A DNA stretch of 64,000 nucleotides, taken from positions 2,542,001 to 2,606,000 of the forward strand of contig JAWUZG010000005.1 in the NCBI GenBank assembly GCA_036785705.1, given 5' to 3'. Made by a program: the position numbers and the translations under genes. The stretch is from Acanthornis magna. Its lineage: Eukaryota; Chordata; Aves; Passeriformes; Acanthizidae. The notes beneath the pieces are model-generated. The model saw nothing but the letters and a program-made list of their open reading frames with translations, ran no database searches and was not told the DNA's origin. Each line of letters begins with the position of its first letter. Positions within the stretch are counted from its first letter, which is position 1. Below are positions 1 through 26,120 of this stretch, one piece after another.

Positions 1-164
1 GCACTTGTTCTTCAATTCTCAAATTCCAAGTAAACAACCAAAAATAAATTACCCTTAGAAAGTCCTGTGACTCATTTTAAAAGGGCGAGAACTCAAATAT
101 AACAAGCCCATGTGTTCACTGTTGAAGGCTAAGTTATTTCAGTAACACAATACAGCGTTCTTAC

Positions 165-15380
<15,216 letters not shown>

Positions 15381-15960
15381 CTGGCGGCTCCCAGGCGCCG
15401 GGGTCAGCGGTACGGGACAGGCAGCGGCTCCTCCTCGGGACGTGCCGGGATAGCAGCGGGACAGCGGCGCGGCTCCACCAAGGGACGAGCAGGACCCGCG
15501 ACCGCCCGGTCCGCACTCGCCGCGCCCTCATCTGCCGGCACCGCCCGGCCCCGCCCTCACGGGGAGGGGCGGCGGCACCGTGAGGGGGGCGGCCCCCGCC
15601 AATGGGCTCGCGGCGGGTGACGAGGCCCCGCCCCCTCACGCCGGGCACAGCCAATGGGACTGCGCGGAGCGTTCCCGCCCCGCGCGCGCGGCGGCTCCGC
15701 CTTGCCGCAGTGCAGCGGCGGCGGCAGCGCCCCCTCCCTCCCGCCCCGCGCGCGGCGTCCGGTCGCCCCGGCAACGGCCCGCCCCGCGTGACGTCACGGT
15801 GACGTCACGGCGCGCCCGGGACAAGTGACGCGGCGCGGCCTCGGTGCCGCTCACTGCGGCGGGGCGGGGCGGGGGACACTGCTCGGAGCCGCGAGTGACG
15901 TCACGCCAGCCTCGCCCCCGCTCCGTGCGACGTCATCACCGCCATCCCGCCCAGCCCGGC

Positions 15961-18615
15961 CCTCCGAGCAGAGCCCCCAGCCCTAACTCTGAGACGCTTT
16001 CTGCGCCTGTATCCACCACCGCGGTCCCACCTGCCAGAACGCTGCAGCGGAGGAAGAACCTGGGCACGGGAAGTTCTTACTGCCTGCCAAAATAATGCGT
16101 CACACATCAGAATTAGTCTCGTGATATAAGTACAGGAAATTGATTAAGCAAGAATGCGTTAATGCACTCCAGGCCAAAGAGAAGGAGCCTCAGTTAAAGC
16201 TTCTCCCAGGTTTTCAGCTGATGTAAATATTTGATACACTGTTAATTATAAAGAACAGTAACTGAACACTGAACTTAGAGCTAATTACAGAGAATAGCCC
16301 AGCCACTGGGAGTGGTTCACCAGAGTTATTCTGCAAAGGGTCAGACAGTCCCAATCTTGTTACTTCACCCACACAGTTTGTGTCCTACTGCATCAAATAT
16401 TCCCAAACATTTTAAAATTCCTTCCTGTGGGAAGCTACCTGTGCCTGATAAAGATCAGCCCAGATCCCCATTTCCCTCATAAAAATCCTTCCCAATCACA
16501 CTATGTAACTTCCGCTCCTTCTTGATATTTTGGTAAAAATCGTGGATATTAATAATTTTTTTTCCAAAAACCCTACTTGTAAACTCTGGAGTAATACAAT
16601 GAGGCCAGAGAATGCAAAAAAAAAGCACAGGAAAATTCAGAAAAAATATTCCACCAATCTAGAGAAGTATCTGAAATCCAAATTCTCGAAGTCAGTCTGA
16701 GAGCTTCCCTTAGGTTACAGTGAAAGCAAAACCCACTGATTTCATACCATCCACAGAATAAGCTATTGCTGGAATATTGCTGTATTATGATGACATTCAG
16801 TTACTTCATTATTAATGTAAGCCTGATGGCATGTCAGAGAACTGGAACATATTTTTTTAAATTAATTTTTTAATTAACCTGTGCAGAAGTGCAGTCCCTG
16901 TATATTCATTTTCCTAAACAAGAAAAAAAATACCAATATCAGTATTTGAGAATAAACAAAAAAAATCACTATCTTAAATTTCATTCATTTGCTAGATTCT
17001 GTACTTGATCAGTTACAATAATTCAAAGGTACTGGAACTGTCTTTTTGTATTTTTCATTTCTGAAACCACAAAACTGTGTATATACTCTGACAGCACAAA
17101 TAACCCCTGTCATTTGCTCGAGTCTGATAGTTCCGTGCCTATTGTGAAATTTAGGAAACTTCAGCAGCTCGAAGCAGGTAAGAAAGATGCAGGGGTGCCC
17201 TGCACTGCCATCATGCCTCTGTTTCCAGTTAAACCAGGTACAGCAGAACGTTTGCTCCGAGGAAAGATTATCCAGGTGTTTGAAGGCTGAGCTCCATGTG
17301 GCCACAGAACCCAGGGGACAGATTTATCAGGCCAAAGCTGCTTCAAATCGGTCTGCAGAGGAAACCAGTCCCAAGAAACAAGGAGGAGGGAAAAGGATGT
17401 GTCTCACCACCTGTGGATTCATAATTACCTTTACAGCCCAGAATTGTACAAACCCAACACATGGGCCACACCTGCATGGATAAAAAACTGGAAGGAGTTA
17501 CATAAGAATGTAACTTTTGGTCTTAGGTTTTGTAAAACAAGTACAGTTCCACTACTATTGCACACAAGATTATTTCTACAATGGTGCATGAAGAAATCCC
17601 TGTGTTATTTTTGTACCTCTTCTGGAATATTTTCACTGCAAACAGATCAGATTTATAAGAAACTGCATTTGCTTTGTATTTACCTCACCAGCAGATTTCA
17701 CCAAGACCACCAAGTAAGGCAGAACAATATTAGTATTCCAGATGGAGTCTAATTCCACACAAGGAAGAGTTTTTGAGCCTGTGCAGAAGTGGCCAATTTA
17801 TTTAGTTTTACTAGACAGAGTATTTTAAATTTATTAATCAGAAAGCTGAACGAAGCTTTGAACCTGTGCATGCTCATGTTCTGTTTGCACCCAGAGAACC
17901 ACTCAGAACTGGCATCTGTAAGTAGCTCACATATTCAAGCAGAAAATGATTGATCTACTAAACAGTAAGATTTAAGTAAGAACAAACTAAAACCTTATAT
18001 AAACAGATGTCAAAGCTCTGTTACAGACTTCTAGGTCTGCTACAGATATATAAATAATTACAAAGAATAACATAAAGGTAACCTAGCATGTACAGACCTC
18101 AAAATAAATAGCTGATTTTCTAATGCTTAAGTTAAGCAGTATTTCAACAACCTTTCTTTTCTGATATCTTCTTCTACACTCTCCTGTTGCAGCCACAGCT
18201 CCTTTTAGTCTTCTCCCCTTCCTAAAGTTGTGCAAGTCTTGAGCAGCCTGTCCACCAGCCTTCTTTTTACCCAGCGTACATTTAGATCTTTTTTCTGTAG
18301 CCTGGCGCATGGACAGAAACAGACAATGAATTGCCGTGCGTATTTTACTTCAATGAACTTTAATACCCTTCTGCAATCAGTACAATTAATTGTGAGTTAA
18401 ATAACTACCTCAATTTCCTCAAAGCCTTCTTTTCCGTTTAAAGTAATTGCAGGATTGAAAGGATCAAAATTCTTGTTGAGATTTAATAGATACAATTATG
18501 ACAATGACTTGTAGGCTAAGTCAAACTAATAAAAGACAACTCAGTTAAGAATAACCCATCTTCCTATTAAAATAATTGTTTTCAAAACAGTATGTTAAAA
18601 ACAGACTATTAAGGT
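15961..18615. other. intergenic DNA, nothing recognised
   Basis: AT-rich sequence between the SANBR CpG island and the first repeat element. Only short, unconserved reading frames occur. I see no exon with splice sites, RNA gene or clear mobile element. Confidence 0.5.
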
Positions 18616-19096
18616 TGGCTTTCGCATGTGAAGATTGATTGATTACCTAGAAGGTAATTTACAATTCACTCAACTCCCCCCCTCCAATCCTTGCCCCCTT
18701 CTGCAAGCGAAGGTGCCTGTCTTAGAGTTTCGGACCCTCTGGATTGTCTCAGAACTGAAGGCTGAAATCCTCCCGTCTATGTTTCCTCAGTTTCAACTTA
18801 ATTTGTAGGTGACAGTTCCTTTTGGGAGGTGTGAGTCGAGATAACAGATTTCCTGGGATGCCGGCAGTTATCTTCTTTGTTTCTTTAGGATGTCTTGATC
18901 CCTGGCTCTGTGTTTTATCAACTTAAAGGACATTTATTACCATGTATTTATTATTACATTTTCTAGCATATTACAACTATCTCGAAGTTACAATTTACCC
19001 TAACCTTGTTTCTACTTAATTACATTTTATCTTAACATTTTTTTTTTATACAGTACACATCACTTCTAAATGTTAAATTCATATATGCGAAAGCCA
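18616..19096. mobile_element. 481-bp element with short terminal inverted repeat (solo LTR or MITE-like)
   Basis: The left end TGGCTTTCGCATGTG and the right end ATATATGCGAAAGCCA are imperfect inverted copies. The outermost bases are TG and CA, as in LTRs. AATAAA words occur on the minus strand near 18940-18955, which would fit a minus-strand LTR. The five bases on either side (AAGGT and GCATT) do not form a target duplication. No coding capacity. It could be a solo ERVL-type LTR or a nonautonomous DNA element; I cannot decide between them. Confidence 0.45.
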
Positions 19097-19170
19097 GCAT
19101 TTATCATTCACTCATTTATCACAGGCACAAGAGAGGCAGACAGTCGATTAATTACATCTCACAACAGTAA

Positions 19171-20035
19171 ATGAATTCCCTCTCACCAGCCACCCATCAC
19201 CAGGCTCAGCCTCACATCTCAGCGTCCAGTCCTAACGAGGCTAACCACGCCCTACACCTGCCGCCCCACAGCAGACAGAGCAGCACACCTCAGCAGCCAG
19301 CAATCACCAGGCTCAGCTACGCCCCCCACCAGCCACCCCTCACCAGGCTAAGCCACACACCTCAGCAGCCAGCCGTAACCGGGCTCAGACACGCCCCTCA
19401 GCAGCCACCCCACACCAGGAGGAGCAGCACACCTAAGCAGCCTGCAATCACCGAGCTCTCCCACACACCTCAGCAGGCAGGACTAACAAGGCTCAGTCAC
19501 ACCCCTCACCAGGCAGAGCAGCACACCTCAGCATCCAAATATCACCTGGCTCAGCCATGAACCTCACCAGCCAGACCTAACCAGGCTCAGTGACGACCCT
19601 CACCAGCCAACTCTCACCAGGCTCACCCACACATCTCAGCAGTCAGCCCTAACGAGACTCAAACACACCCCTCTACAACCACCCCTCACCAGGCTAAGCA
19701 ACGCCCTTCACCAGCCACACCTCAGCAGGCTCTGCCACGCACCTCAGCAGCCACCCCTTAGCAGGCTCACCCACACACCTCAGCAGCAAGCCCTAACGAA
19801 GCTGAGCCACACCCCTCACCTGGCAGCACTCACCGTGTTCAGCCACACCCAACAAGAGCCCCCCTAACGTGGCTCAGCTACCCCCCTCAACAGCAACCCT
19901 GCACCAACCTCAGCGACACACCTCCACTGCCAGCCCTAAGGACACTCAGCCTCACCCCTCACCACCACCCCTCAGCAGGCTCGGCCACGCCCTTCTCCAC
20001 CCACACCTCAGCAGGCTCGGCTACACAGAACCACG
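19171..20035. repeat. 36-bp minisatellite block 1
   Basis: Diverged tandem copies of a 36-bp unit built from CACCAGGCTCAGCCACACAC plus CTCAGCAGCCAGCCCTAA. Variant half-units read CACGCCCCTCACCAGCCACC. Because 36 is divisible by three, reading frames stay open and translate as a 12-residue period (about LTRLSHTPQQPA). These frames are not genes. Confidence 0.9.
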
Positions 20036-20370
20036 CAGCTGTGCCCCAACATTGCTGCTCCTCCATCTTTCTGATAGGGAAAAGCCAGCTACTGGGCTCG
20101 GTAATTAACTAGGGGTAGGCTTAGGGTTACGCCTAGGGTTAGCTAAGAGGCCTTGAGCTCTGGGAACACCGGGGCTGCAAAGGGCCTGCCAAGGCAAACG
20201 CGACAAGGCCCCAACCTTGCTGCTCCCACACCTTTCTGATCTGGAGCCCCCACAGGGGTGGCCACCTCAGCCTCTGCCACCAGCTGCCATTTGAGCCAGC
20301 CTTAACCAGACTCCCCCAGGCTCCTCACCAGCCACCCTGCACTAGGCTCAGCCACACACCTCAGCAGCCA
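20036..20370. repeat. spacer repeat, copy A (about 330 bp, telomere-like words inside)
   Basis: It begins CAGCTGTGCCCCAACATTGCT and runs into the next 36-bp block. A near-identical copy lies 1493 bp to the right (21529-21865). Inside is GGCTTAGGGTTACG next to CCTAGGGTTAGC, i.e. TTAGGG-like words. No coding signal. Confidence 0.9.
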
Positions 20371-20609
20371 GCCCTAATGAGGCTCACCCAGGCCCCATAA
20401 CCAGCCACCCCTCACCAGGCTCAGGCACGCCCCTCACCAGCCAGTCCTCAGCAGGCTCAGCCACACACCTCAGCAGCCAGCCCTAACCAGGCTCAGCCAC
20501 ACCCCTTACCACGCACCCCTCACCAGGCAGAGCAGAACACCTCAGCTGCTAGCCCTAAGGAGGCTCACCCTCAAACCTATACAGCCACACCTCAGCAGGC
20601 TCAGCCTAA
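20340..20609. repeat. 36-bp minisatellite block 2 (short)
   Basis: About seven diverged copies of the same CACCAGGCTCAGCC unit in the same orientation as block 1, ending where the pentamer array starts. Confidence 0.85.
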
Positions 20610-21480
20610 CATAGACTGGTGCTAGCCTGCCCTAGCCTAGCCTAGCCTACCATAGCCTAGACTAGCCTAGCGCTAGCCCAGCCTAGCCTTGGGCTAACCT
20701 AGCCTAGCCTAAACTAGCCTTGTTCTAGCCTAGCCTAGCCTAGCCTGGTGCTAGCCTAGACTAGCCTAGCCGAGCCTTAAGTAGCCTAGCCTAGCCTCGA
20801 GCTAGCCTAGCCTAGATAGGTGCTAGACTAGCCTAGCCTAGCCTGGTGCTAGCCTAGACAAGCCTAGTCTGGTGCTAGCCAAGCCTAGCCTAGCCTGGTG
20901 CTATCCTAGCCTAGCCTAGCTGAGCCTTAAGTAGCCTAGCCTAGTGCTAGCCTAGCCTAGCCTTGAGCTAGCCTGGCCTAGCCAGGTGCTAGACTAGCCT
21001 AGCCTGGCCTAGCCTAGCCTAGCCTGGTGATAGCCTAACCTGGTGCTAGCCTAGGCTAGCTTTACCTAGCGTGGTTCTAGCCTAGGCTAGCCTTACCTAG
21101 CATGGTTCTAGCCTAGCCTAGCGTAGCCTGGTGCTAGTCTAGCTTGGTGCTAGCGTAGCCTGCTGCTAGCCTAACCTAGCCTAGCCTAGGCTAGCCTGTT
21201 GTTAACCCAGCTTAGCCTAGCCTAGCCTACCTTAGCCTAGCCCGGTGCCAGCCTAGCTCAGCCTGGTGGTAGCCTAGCCTAGCCTAGCTTACTCTAACCT
21301 AGCCCAGCCTATACTTGTGCTAACCTAGCTTAGCCGGGTGCTAGCCTAGCCTATCCTATCTTAGTCTAGCCTAGCCTAGCCTAACCTGGTGCTAGCCTAA
21401 CCTAGCCTAGCCTAGCCTGCTGATAGCCTAGCCTGGTGCTAGCCTAGCTTAGAATCACGCTAGCCTAGCCAGACCTAGCC
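20610..21480. repeat. pentamer satellite array, GCCTA orientation (left arm)
   Basis: Tandem GCCTA (equivalently CCTAG) pentamers, interrupted every 20-40 bp by the word CCTGGTGCTAG. It is the reverse complement of the array at 22336-23448, so the two form the arms of a large inverted repeat. No coding capacity. Confidence 0.92.
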
Positions 21481-21528
21481 TGCAACTCCAGGGCCACCGG
21501 GGCTGGAATGGGCCTGCCAAGGCCATCA

Positions 21529-21865
21529 CAGCTGTGCCCCAACATTGCTACTCCTCCATCTTTCTGATAGGGAAAAGCCAGCTACTGGGTTTGGATAATT
21601 GACTAGGGGTAGGCTTAGGGTTACGCCTAGGGTTAGCTAAGGGGCCTTGAGCTCTGGGAACACCGGGGCTGGAAAGGGCCTGCCAAGGCAAACGCGACAA
21701 GGCCCCAACCTTGCTGCTCCCACACCTTTCCAGAGATGGAGCCCCCACAGGGGTGGCCACCTTGGCCTCTGCCACCAGCTGCCATTTGAGCCAGCCCTAA
21801 CCAGACTCCCCCAGGCCCCTCACTAGCCACCCTGCACTAGGCTCAGCCACACACCTCAGCAGCCA
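21529..21865. repeat. spacer repeat, copy B
   Basis: Second copy of the spacer, in the same orientation as copy A and differing at scattered bases and small indels. The 45 bp to its left (GGGCCACCGGGGCTGGAATG onward) repeats part of the spacer's own interior, so an additional partial copy is present. Confidence 0.9.
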
Positions 21866-22335
21866 GCACTCACCAGGCTCAGCCACACCCCTCACCAGCC
21901 ACCCCTCACCATCTTCAGTCACACACCTCAGCTGCCAGCCCAAACAAGGCTCAGACTCACCCCTCACCAGCCACCCCTCAGCAGGCTCAGCCACGCCCTT
22001 CACCAGCCACAACACACCTCAGCAGCCTGCCTTAACGAGGCTCCCCCAGGCCCCTCACCAGCCACCCCTCACTAGGCTCAGCCGCACACCTCAGCAGCCA
22101 GCACTCACCAGGCTCAGCCACACCCCTCACCATCCAGCCCTCACTAGCCTTATCCACGCACCTAACCAGCCAACCCTCACCAGGCTCTGCGACAATCCTC
22201 AACTGCCAGACTTAACCAGGCCTAGCCTCACCCCTCTCCAGCCTCCCATCAGCAGTCTCAGCCATGCCCCTCACCAGCCACTCCTCACCAGGCTCAGCCA
22301 CACGCCTCAGCAGCCAGACATAAGGAAGCTCCCAC
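21840..22335. repeat. 36-bp minisatellite block 3
   Basis: Roughly a dozen diverged 36-bp units in the same orientation as the other blocks. It lies between the two inverted pentamer arms. Confidence 0.88.
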
Positions 22336-23448
22336 AGGCTAGGCTAGGCTAGTACCAGGCCAGGATGGGCTAGGCTAGCACCAGGCTAGGCTAGGCTAGA
22401 ATAGGCTAGGCTAGGTGACGCTAGTACCAGGCTAGGATGGGCTAGGCTAGCCCCAGGCTAGGCTAGCACCAGGTTAGGCTAAACTAGGCTAGGCTAGGCT
22501 TGGCTTGGCTAGGCTAGGCTCGCACCCGGCTAGGCTAGGTTAGGCTAGGCTAGGCTAGGCTAGGCTAGGCAAGGCAAGCACCAGGCTAGGCTCAGCTAGG
22601 CCAGGCTAGGCTCAGCTAGGCTAGGCTATGCTAGGACCCAGCAAGGCTTGGCTAGGCTAGGCTCGCACCAGGCTAGGCTAGGCTACTCTAGGCTAGGCTA
22701 GACTAGGCATACACACAGCTAGGCTAGGCTAGGACCAGGCTAGTTTCGGCTAGGCTAGGCTAGGCTAGCATCAGGCTAGGCTTGGCTAGGTTAGCACTAG
22801 GCTAGGCTAGCACCAGGCTAGGCTAGGTTATGCTAGGCTATGCTAGGCTAGGCAAGGCTAGGCTACGCTGGGCTAGCACCAGGGTAGGCTAGGCTAGGCT
22901 AGGCTATGCTAGTCTAGGCAAGGCTAGTACCACGCTAGGCTAGGCCAGGCTAGCACAAGCCTAGGCTAGGCTAGGGTAGGCTAGGCTAGGCAAGGCTAGC
23001 CTAGGGAAGGCGAGCACCAGGCTAGGCTAGGCTAGGCTTTGCTAGCATCAGGCTAGGCTATTCTAAGCTAGTACCAGGCTAGGCTAGGAGAGGCTAGGCT
23101 AGGCTCGTCTAGGCTCAGCTAGGCTTGGCTAGAACCTGGCTAGGCTAGGCTAGGCTAGGCTAGCACTGGGCTAGCACCAGGCTAGGCTTGGATCAGCTAG
23201 CACCAGGCTAGGCTAGGCTAGCAGCAGGCTAGTCTAGGCTAGCAGCAGGCTAGTCTAGGCAAGGCTAGGCTAGGGTAGGTTAGGCTAGTATCAGGAGAGG
23301 CTAGGGTTGGCTAGCACAAGGCTAGGCTAGGCTGGGCTAGGCTAGACGAGGCTAGGCTAGGCATGCACCAGGCTAGGCTGGCTAGGCTAGCACCACGCTA
23401 GGTTAGTCATGGTTAGGCTAGGCTTGCACCAGGCTAGGCGAGTCTAGG
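22336..23448. repeat. pentamer satellite array, TAGGC orientation (right arm)
   Basis: Tandem TAGGC pentamers interrupted by GCTAGCACCAGG, the reverse complement of the word seen in the left arm. It runs directly into the LTR at 23449 with no intervening unique DNA. Confidence 0.92.
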
Positions 23449-24473
23449 TGTCTCGGTTTGATAGACAGGTGTCTGCTAAGTAAGGTGGGAACCTTTCTTA
23501 GAACAGAGAATGTGAATCCCCTTCCCTCCTAATTATTATATGCTTGGAATCAAGGGCTCTCAGGGAAAAGGAATACAAGTTCTTTACTAGTATCTAGAAT
23601 GAGGTAAACAATCAGTAACAAAAACAGTAAACAAGGTAAAAAGCAGTAAACAAAACCAAAAACCCAGCGGCAGATGTCCCTGGGCTGCCAGGCACTTTCC
23701 CGGTTGGTGCAGTCACGGTCACGGCCAGCAGGGGCGCTGTTGGGCTCCTAGGCCAGCAGGGCAGGTGCGATGACTCCCGGGAAGCTGCAGATGGCGCTGT
23801 GCCGCGAGGTTGGATCTGTGTCATGCGCGTAATGGCAGATGGGCTGGAGAAGCGTGGCGTGCAGCAGACAGCCCAGAGCAGGGAGATGGAGCGGCCGAGT
23901 CAGCCCACCCGGGCCAGCCAGCAGAGGAGGCAGCAGGAAACTCCGCAGTTGTGGCCGGCAGGGCACAGGGTGATGGCAGGCAGGGCGCGGGGCAGCGGTA
24001 GGCAGGGGTCCCGTTCTGCTGCAGCGCAGCTGGGAAACGTGCCCTCCCGGAGGGTAGAAGGGGCCGGAATCTCGTCCCCCTTTTCCCAAGTGAGAACTCA
24101 CCCACCAGGTAGAGAGAAAAACCAGTGCAAAGCCGGGCTTTTCCTGCAGTTGCGGCCAAAAAAGAAGAGAGCCGCTTTTTCCCCCCTGCTCTCTCCTCCA
24201 AGACCTCTGAGCGAGTGTCCCCTTAGCCAATCCTCCAATCTCTTGTTCCCGTGGCTGCCCAGCCAAAAGTCTTTGTCTCCTTTGTGAGCATCAATGGCCC
24301 TTAAGTACAGGTCATTAGTTGCCTAGCGACAGAATGGGAAAAATTCCACTTGCCCCCCTCAACCTTCAACATGTGCAAAAGTCCTCTTGTCCCCCTTTGG
24401 ACGTGGGGGCTTTAGCCTCAGTCCCCATAGATGATCGTGAGACAGATGAAGGGTCTTCGGACCGTCTCTTACA
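23449..24473 (-). repeat. 3' LTR of the endogenous retrovirus (1025 bp)
   Basis: It starts TGTCTCGGTTTGATAGACAG and ends GTCTCTTACA on the plus strand. In minus orientation a polyadenylation-like AGTAAA falls near 23587, followed by a short U5. Its outer 100 bp (24373-24473) match 28520-28620 with about eight differences, but the rest does not match the other LTR. Confidence 0.82.
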
Positions 24474-24799
24474 CCACCCCATGGCTCACAATCATCGTTA
24501 AGAGCACTCAGCACGATTCCGTAGTATTGTTGTGAAATCTTCAGGACTCGCCAATGTTGGTAGCATAACCCTGAAAACAGAGACAGAAAGAGAGAAAAGA
24601 AAGAAAAGGAAAAAGAAAAGGGAAAGGAACAAAATAAAATCAACAATTTTAATTAACCAAAATTTCGATTAAATCCTGGTGAAGCAACAATTGCTTTACC
24701 AAAATAAAATTAGGCAAAGGTTGGTGAATCAGTGTATAATTGGATTACAAAATGTGATAAAAACTAACTGGGGCTAAATAAAAAAAATCACATCCAGTA

Positions 24800-25140
24800 A
24801 TTTTAATAAAGTTACACACAAAAAATTTGAATGATTTTTAGTATCCACTACTAAATTGTCTATAAATACACTATCACAGGCAGTTCTTAAACATACACAT
24901 CTATTGCCCATATACATAAGCACTGTTTTAGGATTCTCGTTAGGATGAATTTCAAAAGTGACAGATATTCTGCTCTGTGTCTAAACAAATGTCTTGAGCT
25001 CTGATTGCATTACCTTCACAGATAAACCCTTCTTGTTCCCGGACAATACAAGTTTCCAAATTAACAGTTTGCCATTTGTCATCAATTTGACGGGCCCATT
25101 CCCTGTGCTCAAAAGGATAGAGAATAGCTCCATCATGGTT
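24800..25140 (-). pseudogene. retroviral env (surface) fragment
   Basis: Minus-strand translation from about 25140 reads as a surface-glycoprotein-like stretch with spaced cysteines (motifs CIVREQ, GFICEG, DICLDTEQNIC). It meets a stop near 24945 and continues in a shifted frame (CVCLRTACDS) before decaying. It is a broken relic. The family of env it belongs to is uncertain. Confidence 0.6.
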
Positions 25141-25689
25141 CAGCCCTAATTAAAAAAAAAAAAAAAAAAGCCAGGATAAATTAAGAACACAGAAACATTA
25201 TAAATGGTTAACACATAAGCTGTAACAGTGTTATTAACAGGATCATAAGTAAAATTTGCCAACTTCTACCAGGATTGGAGGTTCTTTTCAAAATTGTTAG
25301 CACTATCCTAAATTATTTTTTTTATTTTTGTTAAATGCTGTTGCATTTTTACCAAATCAAAAATTATAACAGCTAATTTGTAAATAATACCTTTGAATCA
25401 ATGCTATTATAACCCCCAATCCAATTTTAAAAAGACCAGTTAGGTTTCTTGATATTCGCCTCCGGGAAGATCTACGGAAAAAGGGAGAACCAGCAGGTTG
25501 AATTGAAAAAGTACAAGTAACTTAATAAAAATTTTGTAGGCCATTTTCAGGATAGATTTGAGTCTTCAATTTTTATCTATGTTTCTTCTATAGAAATTCT
25601 TAAAGTCCCACAGGGTTCTTCTGCAAAACAAAAAACTTGCCCTTTTTTCAGGCAAAAAAGAGTTAAAATGATGGAACAATCCAGCAGGT

Positions 25690-25860
25690 ATTAATCTTAT
25701 GTTCCTTTCTCAGGGTATTGGTGGCTATCCATGCACCATAATTGGATGAGCCCTTTCTTGAACAGATGTTATAAGTTCTGCTAAATTTGGGACTGCGGCA
25801 GTCAGAAGTCGCCACTTCCCATTAGGCTTTTTTACTGGCCATACAGGGGAGTTGCCCAAA
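25690..25860 (-). pseudogene. reverse transcriptase amino-terminal fragment
   Basis: Minus-strand translation contains NSPVWPVKKPNGKWRLL, typical of the start of retroviral reverse transcriptase, followed by a stop near 25730. The polymerase catalytic box, RNase H and integrase are absent; the next recognisable coding relic is env. A large internal deletion removed most of pol. Confidence 0.7.
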
Positions 25861-25880
25861 GCATTTAGCACAGATAGATT

Positions 25881-26101
25881 TCACTTTAAGGGAAAAACTC
25901 CACACCTCTTGGCATACTCCTCAGTTAGCACAGAAATCTGTGCACCCGTATCAATTAAAAAGGCCACTGGTGTTTGTTTAGGTCCCGTAATAGCTGTAAT
26001 TAGCACATCTCCTTTCTCTGTTTTAGTGAGCTGTCGAATATAAATCCATTCTCCATTTCCCTGCCCACCATTAGGAAATGGAGATTCTAGTTCCCCTGTT
26101 T
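25881..26101 (-). pseudogene. retroviral aspartic protease remnant
   Basis: The translation includes FLIDTGAQISVL, the catalytic Asp-Thr-Gly triad of retroviral proteases, preceded by GEWIYIRQL and closed by a stop at 25881. The segment is short for a full protease (the flap and the helix near the C-terminus are missing), so it is a truncated relic. Confidence 0.75.
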
Positions 26102-26120
26102 GGGGGGAAAAAGTTTGCTT

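Noticed and set aside
20120..20150. Interstitial telomere array
   Set aside because: Only one or two TTAGGG-like words occur per spacer copy; there is no tandem (TTAGGG)n run.
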